NCBI GenBank assembly: GCA_038373865.1
Contig: JAXGGA010003970.1
Coordinates: 30,611 to 94,610 of the forward strand
Origin: Uloborus plumipes
Taxonomy: Eukaryota; Arthropoda; Arachnida; Araneae; Uloboridae
Direction of reading: 5' to 3'
Length of the DNA stretch: 64,000 nucleotides
Part shown: piece by piece, positions 12,401 through 27,400 of the stretch
Layout: each line of letters begins with the position of its first letter
Numbering within the stretch: the first letter of the stretch is position 1
Made by a program: the position numbers and the translations under genes
Notes under the pieces: generated by a model
The model's input: the letters and a program-made list of their open reading frames with translations, nothing else
Databases searched by the model: none
What the model was told of the DNA's origin: nothing

Positions 12401-15400
12401 CTGCTCCTGTTACATTAACCCTTTAACTGTCAAGTTATTTTGATTTTTAACACTTTTCGAAGCACAAACTCAAGAAACAGTCGGGTTTGACAAAGAGATG
12501 AAGCCGAAATTACGTCTCCCGATAGATGTTCGGGTATAACAATACGATGAAAAAATAATAAATTACCCCGAGTAATACTCGGGCGTGACATTTTCGAAAA
12601 AAAAGCTGTGCACGAGACTATCTCGGGCATGACAGTTAAAAGGTTAACGTTCATTTTTAAAAACTAACATACATGCGAACTCTTTAAAAATGTCGAATCT
12701 TAAATTTTAGCTGTCATTTTCATTAAAATATGAGTCTGAGTGGTTCAACCAATATTCTTATTCAATGGGGGACAGACCCAAGAGTAAAACCAAAACTGCC
12801 CTAACATCTCCTGCTCTTCCTCACATAAAGCAATTCAAATTTGAAAATTTACGGGGAAGCAATATTCAAATGACATTAGTCGACTCAGTCACGACTGTGC
12901 TATATGAAACTATTACTAAAACATTGCTTACTGGCCTCTTTAGTTCTGCAAGTTGCTCAAGCAATGAGCAAGGAATAACGTATCTGGGGTATGGGTCTGT
13001 GCAAAACAATGGATGCGTCTGCTGGCGTGAAATTTCCCGCCAGAAAAATAATTCTCGGCACTCGCGGGATAAAGTCACTTACTTCTTTGGTGAATCTCCG
13101 GGGGCCGGGCTATCGGATGGGATGCCATTCCATTGGGAGCTTCGATAGCCAGATGTGCCACACTCACACTAAAGCCATCGGTGGGAATCTCCACCATTTT
13201 CGGTGCCCCTCGGTGGTGAGAAACGCAAATGCAGCTAACTTTCCGTTTTAAAAGAATTTATTGCGATGCGAATTCCATTTACGGCGAGTGTTTGCATCGC
13301 AGTCCATGAAGCAAATTTTTTATTTTCTGTACCAAATGAAGACTCTGTTGTCATTCGCACGGTCGACTTTCGAATGTTACTGAGAAAATAAACCAGAGCG
13401 AGAGAGAATGCGCCATTATTCATAAGGAATCACAGCCGAAATACCGGGCTACGATTCGATCGTAACAATAACAGATTGGTGGCTCAATCACGGTTTGACT
13501 CTCGACAACTTTCTGTAAAACGAATGAGTCACGAACAACTCGGTTTTGGAAAATTTTTGCTTTCCTTTTAAGATATTCATTTTGAACAAAAACAGTCATT
13601 TTCACAATGTGAACCAAAGCAATTATTAGGGCCAACAGACTAGGTTTTTTTTTTTTTTGAAACATTGATCATACAAAGACGTCATGCATCAAAGAAACTA
13701 TTGCAAAAATGTGAGGTAGTTAAAATGTATGCCTTTGCCTGAGGGTGATTCCACAGGCAACTGATTAACAATTTTAAAGCAAAACAAGAAGTATTTTTGT
13801 AGCATTCAAAGTAAAATATATGTTGCTCAAACAGTCTCTTTTGGATTATTGTATTCTTAAATCCAAATCTTACGGTATAATTTCCGAAATACTTTAGATG
13901 ATTTTTATGAATTTGTTAAAAGCATGGTAACTGACCAACATTTTAAAAAGTAGCAAGTCCGTCAGATAGCATTGACAAATAAATAACTTTTTCAACAAAT
14001 TTTTAAAATCAGCCAAACTGTGTTGGAAATTCAATTGTACCATAAGATTCAGCTTAAAGAATACAATAATCCAAGGGAAGATATTTTTTTTGTACAGCAT
14101 ATATCTGTACCTCAGAACCAGACTAACGTAAGTCCATTTCCGTCATTTTTCAGTAGAGGGGAAAAACGATATATTCGACAATCGTTTTTCCCCTCTACCG
14201 AAAAATGACGAAAATGGACTTACGTTAGTCTGGTTCTGAGGTACAGATATTTTACTTTGAATGCTACAAAATGCTGTTATGATTCAAAAATGTCAAGTTC
14301 TTTTTTTTTTTAATCGATTACTATTGGATATGCCCGGCGTCGATCGGGTTAAAATGCAACATGCAAAATCCAAGATGTTTTTTTTTGTAACAACAATGAA
14401 ATAGGTGAGCCTTAAATTGACAATTCATTGTGAATCATAATCTTTGTCGAATTTTGTTGTTTGTACTCATATTTAAATTATTTAAATGTGTTAAATTTTA
14501 TCAATTTGTATTCTTAAATTACTCTACTTACCCTTCTCCTATATTACTCTACCTATTCAAAATTGAAAAAAAATGGTCATTTTGAGACAAAAAATTTTAA
14601 TTTCGAACTTTTTGGATTTTTTTAAAATTTCAAAACCCCACCTATGTGAATTCAAGTGCATCAAGGAACCTCTATGCCAAGTTTGATGAAAATTCGACGA
14701 GAACTGTGGATTTGTATAAGGAACAAACAAATATAGATGATTTGAAAATAACCTCCTTTTTTTCTATCACGTCACAATTTATGCAAAGTTCATTTCTATT
14801 TTTTTCAAATTTCATCTAATTTTTCATGGTATCTGGCAAGAGCGCTTTTTTTATTTACATAATCTAATCCAATGATTCACATTGCTTTTTGAAAAATAAA
14901 TTAATTGTTATTGAGCAAATTTACGAGTTAAGATGAAAAAAACCAAATGTTTACTTATCTGCAGAGCAAAAAATGGCTACATCTCAGGATTAAATTTTTT
15001 ACAGAAAAAAATTAAAACCGTTCGGGAGTACAGAGTATTGATACTGATTGCCTACCAAACTTAATTAAAAAAAAGTAGTAAGATAGGAAATTTGTTGATT
15101 TCATATGGAATGACCCTGTAGCCAAATTTCACAAACTATGTATCCAGATTGCTATAACAAATTTCAAACAGCAAAAAATAGAATAAGAAAAAACTCCTAT
15201 TTACCTAATTCGAAGTAAAAAGTTTAAACTCAAAAAAAACTGAGTTTTTCTCTCTATAGAGGAGGTTAATGAAATCTGGCTACAATGACATGCCGTTTAA
15301 AATCAACAAATTTTTGTGTCATACTATTTGACATTGATCCACTTTTGTAGGCAATCAGTATCACTATTCTATACTTCTAAGAGTTCTTATCTTCTTCCGT

Positions 15401-18400
15401 AAAAATTTTTATTCTCGAGATGAAGTGATTATTTTGCTCCACTGATGAGTAAAAATGTGGAATTTTTGATCTTTTTTCTTATATAATTTAGACAAAACAA
15501 AAAGTAATTTCGGGCTGAAAAAACCAATGTGAATTGGGACAGATTATGCGAATGGTGGGGGGGAGCACTGTTGCCAGAGACTGCAAGCTTAATGGGTCAA
15601 ATTAATTATTTTTGAGGCAATGTTATAGAAAAAACAAATCAATAGAAGAAAAAATCTTGACGGTAAGCCCATCAGCAAGGTAAAGCACATTCACGGAGAA
15701 ACTGCGTCACGCGCATAGGCGGCCGCCCCGGCACGGAACTCGAATTCACGACAATCGACGACTGCTCTGCTCCGAGACGAGAGGCGACTCCGCTCGCGGG
15801 CGGTTCTGCAGGCGGAGCGAACTCCGGCCGACACGGGGAGCGCGGGCTCCTCTCGAACGTGTTACGCAACGATCGGGTAAGTGTACCGACGCGTCCTCCT
15901 GCAGTCACGGAGAGCGTTGTTTCTCCAGTCGGCGAGGAGGCGTCGCGCGGATCGCTCTTCCCGGGAGAGCGTAAGATTCGCTCTGGCGCGTGTGCGTGAC
16001 GCGTTAAGTGCGCTTCTCGCTGATTGGACGAGACACTCGCATGCGCCGTTCGGCTTTGCTTCGCGGCGACTTATGTAAAAAAGGTGGAGCGGCCGGGATG
16101 CCGTGGTGGATCTGCACTTGGATGTCGGATAGATGCCGGCTTTTTGTACATACGTTCATACTAACTAAGCATGTTAATAAAACTCCCTAAATTAATTTTA
16201 AGTCGAGTTGGATTTATTTGCAAAAGTATAACAGAACGGTCACGAAATCCTTCGGACGGTTCGCCGCACTCTTTCAGTAAAGCAAATTCATTCAGTACAT
16301 TAAACTGTTTAAAGTTCATTCACTACACATAATATATAAATAAATAAAAGTAATTACTTAATTCAATGCCAAGCAAATAAAAAACATGGAGAAGTAATAA
16401 AACTGAAAGCGCGTCGATGTTCCGGCATCAACCGCGGAGAGCCGGAAAGCATCACGACGAACACCGACGACGTGTTCGCTAGCGGAGTACAGTTTAATAC
16501 AAGTATACAGATGCAAAAAAACAAATCGACACGCGTGTTTAATATCTCGAACTGTTCGTCCGCGAAACGAACCGACGGAGCGAGACGAGAATCGAAGGAA
16601 ACCGTACGTACGTCGTGATGATCGGAGCATCGGTACGATGCTCCCGGTTCCGTCGTTCGGTTTCGGGAGAACGTGCTGCAGCGATCGGTTTAAGCCCGCT
16701 CATTCACGAGAATGATCCCACCGACGAACGAGTCTCTCCGCAGTGAGCTCGCTTCATTGAAAGTTTCGAAACCCGCTCGATGCGACGTACGGCGTGACCG
16801 AGACAAAATCAGATTTCCACGTTTTCCCGAGTAAAATTTCGGAAATTCCAGGCACCGTGAAATGTTTTTCAGTAATCTTGGTCTGACCGCACATTTTTTA
16901 TTGTAAATGTTCATTTTAGTGCCCCTCTCCTCATTACGACGTACATTTCCGTGAGAAACTCGGCAAAATAATTCCTATATTTCTCTCTGCAACGACAATC
17001 GCAAGCACCGACTATAAGTAAATAAAAGGCGACATTTGATACATTTTAAATGAACCAAGCAGCACTCATTTTAAAAGTAATACAACAGTATAAAGAAAGC
17101 AATGCAGGTTTTATAAATAGGTTCAGTGTTTTGGTTAAACTGGGTTACTTGCTTTACAATCGAATCTCGTATTTGCCGCCGTACCAAAAATGCAAGACTT
17201 TGTCTCTGCCTGCTCTTTATTTTCAAAGAATTGCAGAAATTGAAAAAATAACGCATCAGATAAAAAAATTAAAATAGAAGCATAACTGTGGTAAAAATAC
17301 TTAAAGGGGGAAAAAGAGGATTTTTGTACTATTGGGAGAGTTTGTTTCAAGAGATACCATCAATACACAGGAAGAATGATAAAGATATATTTCAATGACA
17401 AAAATACATTTATATGATAGACAGCTTTGACCCGCCATTTCTCAAGACAAGAGCTATTAAACCATACAAGCCTTCACATCAAAATGATCCAGAGTACAAA
17501 ACTTCATTATGTTAGTACTACAAAACACGGAAAATGACAGAAGATGAAAAAATTCACATCCATTGCTGAATCAAGAGAATGAAAATTCCATTAAAAGCTT
17601 TATTCACAAATATCAGTTACGATGTCTTATACGAAAAGAAATCAAAAACGGCAAGGATAGACGTCCATTACATTTCCGGATAGTTTAAACGCCACGAAGC
17701 CGTGAAACAGTCGATAACAATCTCGATCGCACAAAAAAATAAACACGCAAAATCGGTTCATCAATCATGCCGCACACGGATAAGTGCATACATCAAACAG
17801 ATTCCCCATTTTTTTGTATCAGGGGTTAGAAACATGAAACGGTAGTGGAAGAAATAACACAAGGTACAGCGTGATGTGTCTAGCCACAAGTTAAAAGGAA
17901 TTGTTGAAAGCTATGTATGAAAGCTGGACGAATCGACTCCGAGAAAGTTTCGATGGCCGGAATATCGCACCATGGAGAGAAATTTTGCGAGTTGCTCTTT
18001 TTGCCGGAGGGTTTTCGAGACGCAACACATTCCACCTCGCGCTTGGCGGGAAAACGTTATTCGGAATAAACGTTTTTGTCGATCCCCAAATGAAATCTCA
18101 TTGGAGAATATTTACATTCAAAATCAAATCCTTTGCCAACCCAGGCATTGAATTGCATAACTCTTAAAAACATTTCGATGTCGAAGCGACGGTTATCGAA
18201 AAAATAACATAGAACTAAACACTTGGTTTAGAAAGCACAACATGACTTAAAACGCAAATGGAAAAAAAATATACATAAATACCTTTAATCAGAGACAAAA
18301 AAGAAAAAAAAAAAAAACAGCCCATGTCAAAAAAAAATTGCAATTTTGTTTTACTTGAATTGCAATTTTGCTTTACTTTTACAATGGCATCTTTTTCAAA

Positions 18401-21400
18401 CTGACAGAAATTTAAATTTCAAATAAAAAATTCAGGGAAAATTCCATTACTTGGCACATGGATGCAGGGGGAAACATCAACCAACGATGAAAACGAGTAA
18501 ATTATTTTTAAAAGACAAACTAAAAATGAGGAACTTCTAAGCACCGTGTACGAAAAACACTAAAATGAGCACTAATTTTGAAATAAATGAATTGCGCATC
18601 GCATCGCCCAGAACATTAATTTTCCAGTGGGAAAATCCCGTGCACTTTTCGTGGACATCATTACTGCTGTGATGATTTAAATGCGTGGAGGAAGGATTGT
18701 GGCCAGGACGAAAACGTGAAGCGAAATCGCACAAATTGTTTGCATAGATTTCTGCAGCGGCAACATTGAAAAGTAATTTGCTACAAAACAAAAGGCAGTA
18801 CTTATTCGCTGTTTACATGGGCGATTTTTAAAAATTGTACATTATTTTTGTTACGGGAATGAGTTTTTTTGCAACTGTTATATCTTTTCCGAAAACAGTG
18901 AAATAGCGGAATTCCGTGTACCTAAAGATAAAAATGTGAGATTCTGTCAATTAGCTGAATGATCACACACATGCAAGTCGTGAACACTGATTTTCAATTA
19001 AACAAAGAATTTGAGATTTTTCGACAGTACGCAATAGAGGAGCGACACCGATGGAAAATCATCAATATTCGAAAATAAAACATAGCTAGTATTGATGTAT
19101 CGGCCAAAAAACATGTTTTTTTTAAAAAATACAGTAACCCCTCTAGCATTGACCTCATCATATCATTGACCATATATATCGCGTTTTCCTTTGTCACATG
19201 CAAAGCATCAAACGCAAGACACCGATGGCAATTATAGAAATTTTTTTACAGAGATACACTGCGCAACTATTGATTAACAAAACAACTCTTTTCATCGAAT
19301 ATTTGCATAAGAATTTTGATTAATGAAATGTAAAACATACTCTTAAAAAAAAACATTGAGCGCAAAGGAATGATGTTCAGACACCATGGCTTGTTGACTT
19401 ATCAGTGGAAATGAATGACAGCTTTTCCAATGAAATAGATACTGCAACTACTAGTAAATGATTTATCTTTTCTATCGCATGTTTTTATGAAACTTTTTTC
19501 TGAAATGTAAAACATAGTTAAAAAAACACGAAACAATGTTGATTAACACGTTCAATGCTGACCTCATGACAATGGTAACCACCATCGGACTGAAAAATAT
19601 TCTGTCGTCTAACTTACCGATTCGGATCCATTTTTAATGTAGATAAAGGGAAAATAATTTAAAAATTGTTTTTTAAACATTCAATTGTGAAAATTTAAAG
19701 TCCTTACTGGATGCCTTCCGCCCGCTGATATGAATCAAGCCGGGAAAACCCGCATTGTGATGTCCCCAAGGGGACACTACGTGAACCTGTTGCCATCCTT
19801 CCAAGAGTTCGTGCGCTCCCAACGTGTTAAAAAATAATAACAACACATTGATTATAATCATAGAAAAGTTTTCCCAATGAGATTAATAGTGTAACTAATG
19901 ATTAGAGGTGTCAATTTCTTACTCTTACCAAACTGTTTTCTGGAACATAAAACATCGACAGCGAAAAGAATATCGAACCCAAACGATCAATGTTTGAAAA
20001 ACATCAATACTCAATGGTAAAAACATCAGTCTTAACAAAACATCAGCATTGATGTTGCACCACTAGTACACAATACAGAGAAACACAAGAACAGATCAAG
20101 ATATTGCTGTAAACTAGGCCAACGAATGCAATCCGTCTTAAATTCACAACAAGCAGTACCGATTTACAAGCGTAGAATACCTTCAACGCTCTCAAACAAA
20201 ACAAACGTCATCGCACTGCATCTTCGGTGAAGGGTGAATGCTACCTTTTCAATGCGACACAGGAGTGATAGATTCGGTGAAGTACGGCGAATGAGCGATC
20301 CGGGCCATGGATTACGTAATGGCGCCTTAAGAGTAATATGAACACGAAGGGTTCTGAAAAATCGCCAGTCCCGCTCTCGTTACAAACACAAAGGATGACT
20401 CTGTCAATCTGAAAAATCGTTGTCTGTTTTGAAAAATCGCCAGTCCCGCTCTCGTTACAAGCACAAAGGATGACTCTGTCAATCGTTGCGAATTTCTTAA
20501 AAGACGCGAGCACCGACGAACGGCTCGGAGCCCGAATGAAACAGATTCGAATAAATCAACAGAAAATAATGACGGATCGAAGTATTCCCGGTTTATAAAA
20601 CTCACGGCACTGGTCGATGCCGGCGCATTCATCGGCTTTTTCGTCGATCGAAACGACTCTGATGACGTGATGGAATGCGAACGTAAATGCGTCTCCGTTG
20701 TTCGAAAGCGAATTCGTGGAATTCTTGAGATCGACAGATCGATGCCCCTCTATCCGAGCCGTGTACGCATTTTCTTGCCCTTTGAATTATAATCCGTTCA
20801 GACAAAAGCATCAGACTGCCTTCTGATGGCGCCAGAATATCTCACGTTTTTTTATCTATATCTAGCTAGTTGATTTGCTTCAGACTCTTTTAACCGCCTG
20901 CCTGATTATCCCGAGTTATCTCGGGGTCATATGAGTTGCAGGTAATTATTATCCCGAGAAAACTAGGGTGAAACTAATTGATTTTACAGCTATAAATAAT
21001 TAAAAATTCAACTTGAAACCTACATATTTTGTTTGCTTCATTTTCTTGTATTTTAAAATTAAATTAAAAAAAAAATGTGTTGTTTTTTTTTTTTTTTTGC
21101 AATTTTTTTCCAAAAAAATTCATAAGGAAAGTGGTTAAAACATCTGGAATTGTCAAGCCTGTACATAAATGTTTATGTATAGATGCATGGCGAATCTCTT
21201 TCTTTTGATTAATATGGGAAAAGGAATATGAAATAGCAAGCACCGGTGCGACAAATTAATTTTATAGTAAAGACATAATTTAAAACTTAGTCCAAACTTC
21301 CAGTACTATTGTGAGATAAGTCAGAAAGAATGAGACTGTAATACACTCTAATATTTGTGTTCGTATCAAACAAAAAATTGGGAAGCATTTCTATTTTTTT

Positions 21401-24400
21401 TCTATGTTTTCTTTTACCTCTAATGTACAGTCTAAAACCAATTAGGTTTTCTTTTTTCCTTCCATTATTTCACAATCTTTCAGAATTTACAAGCTCCTTC
21501 TCTGGTTAAATCACATGCAAACAGCCATTGTTACTAAACTTATACCCGCAAGACACTTTTTATGAATGAGGAAGATTTCAGATTTTTTTGTGCAATGATC
21601 ATCGCCGTTTGGGGGAACGAAACGGGAAAAGGGGGTGGAGTCGTCGTCAAGTCGAAAATCCCATTCAAGCCGGTCAAAATGATCGAGCAAAAGTAAAATC
21701 GCGGATCATGGGAACAATCTCATACCCGGGGAAAAAATTTTATGAGAAAAAAAAAGGTTTTTCGAATAAACATCGATTTCTTTTTTTTTCAATTCTTGGA
21801 AACATTTCTTTTTCTAAATTTTTGGAACAAAACCACTGAAATTTTTGAGAAATTTGGATCAGAATCCCCTGCAGAAATCTCCTCGTGTAAAGCAATACTC
21901 ACCACCAACAGAAGGCTACACAAAGGAAGGTCAGTGAAAAAACATAATTAGCAAGCTGCATAAATTCAGTCAGTCGTTACTTAGTTCAGTTTTAGAAAGA
22001 AATGTTCTACAACAGAAGTCGGCACAGGTTCGTTCAGTTTTCATACAGCACACTTAAATCATTCAACAACAGATATCTGTATAAATTCATCTGGATTTTA
22101 TGCAGTTCAGTTTGAAAAAGGGAATCATTCTCAGACAGAAGTATGCATAAGTTCATTCAGTTCATAAACAGCACATCCTACAATAGAAGACTACATAAAT
22201 TCACGTACTTCAGTTTGAAAAAAGGATTATTCCACAACAATCGTCTGCATAAGTTTATTCGGCTTTTATAGGCAGCACAGTTAAATTATTCTCTGATAGA
22301 AGATTGCATAAATTCATCCAGGCTTCATAGTTCTGTTAGAAAAAATTCACCCAACAACAGAAGTCTGCATAAATTCACCCGGTTTTAACACAGTTCAGTT
22401 CACAAAAAATCATTCTACAACAAGAGTCTGCGTAAATTCATCCCGTTTTCATGAACTTCGGTCTAAAAAAAATCATTCCATGACAGGAGATTGGCAATCT
22501 TGCGGGAGTTTTAAACATTGATAAACAATTCTATTTTGCAATTTGAGGAATAAAGTGATGTATCAACAAATGAAGAACGGAATCGGTAAAAATACGGCAA
22601 ACACGCAAAACGAGATAACACGGTAAGCATCCCAAAATATGACTCCTTAAAAGGAAAACATTACGTCAAAGAAGTTAAATGCTGCAACTTCCTAAAAAAA
22701 TTCATAAATAAAATAACATCATTCACCCTTTCGAAAAGTTACGCAACCAGTGTTGTTCGTCGTAAGCGCTCGGTTTTCGGAACTCATTAGTCAATGAAGA
22801 GATGTTTGGACCGTTAACCATGAAATTAACAAATAACACACAATACATATAAAACACTTTCAACAAATGTTAAGATTTTGATTTTTTGACACCATCAGTG
22901 CTGCTGGTGTACGGAATTGCATCAGAACATTACCACATTATATATGCGTTCCCACGGTCCTAATTTCAGACATCAGACACTATTGCTAATTAATTGAAGC
23001 TAACGAAAAACAAAAATCACTTTTCAAAACAATCGAGGGCAGTGGGAACAATCAAACGAAACAAATGGGAAAACGTGCCGGGTCTATATCTGCCCATTTT
23101 ATTATTCCCACCTGTCAATTAGAATCTAATTATGAAATGACGATGTTCTACCGAATTGAGGAATTGATGTCGCAGTTTTGTGGAAGCGAAACAGAAGGAT
23201 GTTGACAAGTCAAATGCTTTGAGGGATGTTGTCGGTCAATCCAATCGAATGAGAAAATAACGATGTTCTGCAGAATCGACATCGCCCGTTCGGAGGAATC
23301 GAAAGAGACAGATGTTAACGAGTCAAATACTTTGATTTAGGTCGTCAGTCAATAGAATCCAATAAGAAAATAACGATGTTCCTCGGAATCAACGCGGCCG
23401 AATCGAAAGAGGCGGAAGTTGACAAATCAAAAACTTTGACTCGTCGAAGTCATGGGCTCGAAGAATACCGGATGGCTCAGTGACAGAATGAGAAAACTCA
23501 CAAGTGGCTCTTTGCCACAGGACTAGAATTACTAATTATTAGAAACAAGATGGGAGCGACATCCATGGACCAGACGTCTCCCATCATTAACCCTTCCACT
23601 GTTCAATTTTCTTAACAAAATTGCGGCAAAATAAGCATACTTTTCGTGCGTAAAAATCCAATGTAAAATATGTGAAAATAAATTTACAAATTGCAGCGTA
23701 CGTTGCGCTTAGTATGATTGAAACAAGGTTCAGAAAGAAAAGTTCTACTTTACAGTCTTCAAACAAAATTTGAGTTCTGTTATGATTTTTTTTTAATTCT
23801 TCACACAAAATTCGCGTTGCGGTACGATTTCCCCCCAATCTTTGTGCAACAAAAAACACACCTTCAATGAAACCCTTTCACGCAAAACGGACCAACGATC
23901 AAGGTTAATACCTCAGATAATGCATCACTGACATTCAAAAGTTGAAACAGCGAATAGTTACGTCGGGCGAGTCAAAATCGCAGAATATGCAGCGAAAACA
24001 ATGAATTGATTTGCGTTTTTAAAAGGTGACATATCGCAATAGCCAGAGAATGATTTATCGAGCAATAACACGGCGAAGAAATCTATGTCTGGAACATGGT
24101 ATACTGCAACATCAAAATTATGCAGAATCCGTATAAATAAAACACAGACTAAATATGTGTATGTATGTTCCCTATACAAATCCACAGTTTACGTCGGATC
24201 TGGACCAAATTTGGCAGGGAGGTACTTGGGCACCTGGGAAGGTGTGTAGGCATAGGCGTTGGACAGGGACGTCATTTCAAGTTTTTCCAGGGGGGGCAAA
24301 GGATCCAAACACAATGCAATTTCAACAGAAACCATCAAAAACCACGCCCACTTATATGTAAATACATTGATTTCTCAAAGCCCCCCTAAATAACGGGCCT

Positions 24401-27400
24401 GGCATTGGAGCATCAAAGTGGGAGGTCAAAAGAAACGTAGGCACGGGGGGAGGGTCTAGGAAGCAGCACCTCTGAAGCCTTTTTTTTAAGAGCAAGAATC
24501 TGAGAAACTGTCACGCCTAGTATTATGAGATGATTCATGACCTCTCAGATTTTCTCCCAAAAATTACCAAATGCTTATTACCTTATTGAAAGACCAAATC
24601 CAGAATGTTTTGCTCTAAAGTTGAGTTGTTTAGCTTTTATGGAACCCTAACAATGAAGGTGCTGCATCAAAAATTAAGCGGATTTTCAAGACATGGAAGT
24701 TGTCGTGAGCCAAAACTCTTACCAGGAACTGTTTAACTCCAATTTTCTTTTTGTATATGGAATATAGAAGGTTGAAACTTTACACAATGAATGTTAAATT
24801 TGTGGTAAGTTGTTGCTGTAAGGTCAGTGAAGGCCCTCAAAACAAGGCCTTTTTGAGGTCCAAAAACAGCTTGTACATTTTAGTTGGCACGGCAAAAGTA
24901 GTGTCGTTTGAAAGACCAGTGTAAGCACTTTAAAATAATGTATAAACAACCGAGGAAAGTTTAACGCACTTTTAGTTGCATAAGGCCGAAATATGAAAAA
25001 TGTCATATTTTACTGATATTCAAACGGCCATAACTTCCTCTGCCAACAACATATTCAAATATTTTTTTTGCCAATGTCATACTCTATTCTTTGTCTTGAC
25101 AGAACAGTTGAGTCTTTTAAGGCGAAATGTAAAATTTTTTTTTACAAAAAACTTACTTTTTCCTGTACATTTTTTGCAAAAAAATTTTTTACATTTCGCC
25201 TCAAAGGACTCAAACTGTTCCGTTAAGATAAAGAATAGAGTATGACATTGGCAAAAAAAAGATTTCAATTTGTTGTTAGGAGGAAGTTATGACCGTTTGA
25301 ATATCGGTAAAATATGACATTTTTCATATTTCGGCCTTACGCAACTAAAAGCACGTTAAACTTTCCTCGGTTGTTTATGCATTATTTGAAAGTGCTTATA
25401 CTGATCTTTCAAACGACACTATTTTTGCCGTGCCAACTGAAATGTACAAGCTGTTTTTGAACCTCAAAAACGCTGAAAAACGTCAAAAATGCCTTGTTTT
25501 GAGGGCCTTCACTGACCTTACGGCAACAACTTACCTCAAATTTAACATTCATTTTGTGAAGTTTCAACCTTCTATATTCCATATACAAAAAGAAAATTGG
25601 AGTTCAACCGTTCCTGTTAAGAGTTTTGGCTCACAGTAACTTCCATGTCTTGAAAATCCGCTTAATTTTTGATGTCGCACTTTCAACTTTAGGGGTCCAT
25701 AAAAACTAAACAACTCAACTTTAGAGCAAAACATTCTTGATTTGGTCTTTCAATAAGATAATAAACATTTGGTAATTTTTGGGAGAAAATCCGAGAGGTC
25801 ATGAATCACAGGCGTGACACTCTCTCAGATTCTTGCACTTAAGAATTTTGTTATATTACTGGATTTTAACACTAATAATTAAATAACCTAGTAAAAAATG
25901 CGAAATATGGCCTCAAAAATCAAGATAGATGGCCATCGTAGACGTCCGCCTTTCGATTCTAAGTTCCATTTCCATTCTTATGAAATAACCTGAAAAAAGC
26001 CCTTTTTTTGGGGGGGGGGGGGTGGAATTTGCAGCTTTTACTTTCGTGCAATAAATCAATATACTGAGTAAAAAAGAATTTCAATTGATCATAAGTTTTT
26101 TACTCTGAAAAAGTGAGGGGGCCCTTTCCTTTTGAAATTAAGGCGGCGTCCTGGCTCCTGCCCCCCTTATATTTATAGGAGTGTTTTTGAACTCGAAAAA
26201 AATTCTAATCCATTCAGATTTCAATTTAAGGACTCAAAAATAGCTCTTTCTATTAATAATCTTCCGAAATAATTATCGGATCTTCTCGATTTTGGTCTCA
26301 TTGGAAAGATCAAGAAAAATAGCTTTATGAGAAGGCTTTCCTTCCAAAAGTTTTGAAAACTCCTAACCGCTAACTTCACCCAGAAAAAAGATACGCGCGT
26401 TTCTAAGTTAGTAAAAATCAATTTTAAATTGAATTTTTAAAAGTGTCTGCATGAGCAAGACTGAAATTAATTAGCATGAAGGAAATCAAATCATCAGGGG
26501 TCGGAAAGATGATTTCAAACAAATTAGGAGACAAGTTCTGATAAAAATTTTAGGACAACAAAATATCAAGTTTTAGTGATTTAAATGTAATTTATAAACT
26601 TGATTTTTGTAGAGAATAATTAAACTTAAAATATTCTATTCAAAACTGCAACAGAATGCATTCAATATTTTATTCTTTCACACAGTAACACATTATGAAG
26701 TAGAAATATTTTGCTGCATAATTGAAATCAAGGTTTATCTAAGCAGGTAATTTAAAAGAGAAACTTCCGGTGAATTTTACTTTATAATAAGTATCGTATT
26801 TTCGGGGCCGCACTTCTAAAAATTCCGGAGAAAAAAATGTGTAAAGAAAGATGTAGAACGTTTCAAAAAAGTCAACTACAGAAAAATGGCGCCATCTATT
26901 GAAAAGAAAGTGAAACTCTTGGATGATGCATAGAAAAAACTCTTACATTTGAGCTTTTTCCACGAGTTAAAAAAAATGAACTTATAAAAATGGGAGAAAA
27001 ATGCTGAAAAACAGGAAACTGGGAGACTGGGGTGAAAATCGGGAGTCTCCTGTTGAAAACAGTACAGTTGGCAAGTATGCTTCTCGAGAATCGACAAGTA
27101 CTCGATATCGGCGAATGTGACACGCAACACAGTCCCGTGACACTAGATCATTGCCGAGCTTCGCGCAGGTGAAACTCGACTGTGCTGAAAATTGACGGTC
27201 AGGTATTTAAGGGGTGGGTTTTTAGGGTTCAAACCCCCTCCGAAATTTTTCAATGCTTTTTCAAAAAAGGCTTTTCATTACACTTTTTGTGCTAAAAAAT
27301 ATCCTCTTGCGATTTTATTTTTTATTCTCATTTTCATTTTAAATCGAAACTATTATTACGGAAGAATTGTATAATCTCAGTACTTTAACTGCAGTATTCG

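Noticed and set aside
20241..20811. Minus-strand open frames with a repeated peptide
   Set aside because: The repeat is a 75-bp DNA tandem duplication that happens to keep frame; no motif, leader or splice context supports coding.
21950..22490. CRISPR array
   Set aside because: Units are diverged, spacers are not unique separate sequences, and the DNA is eukaryotic. It is a minisatellite.
25000..25268. Similar peptides encoded on both strands (CQCHTLFF...)
   Set aside because: They are produced by the palindrome: both strands carry the same sequence. No other coding sign.
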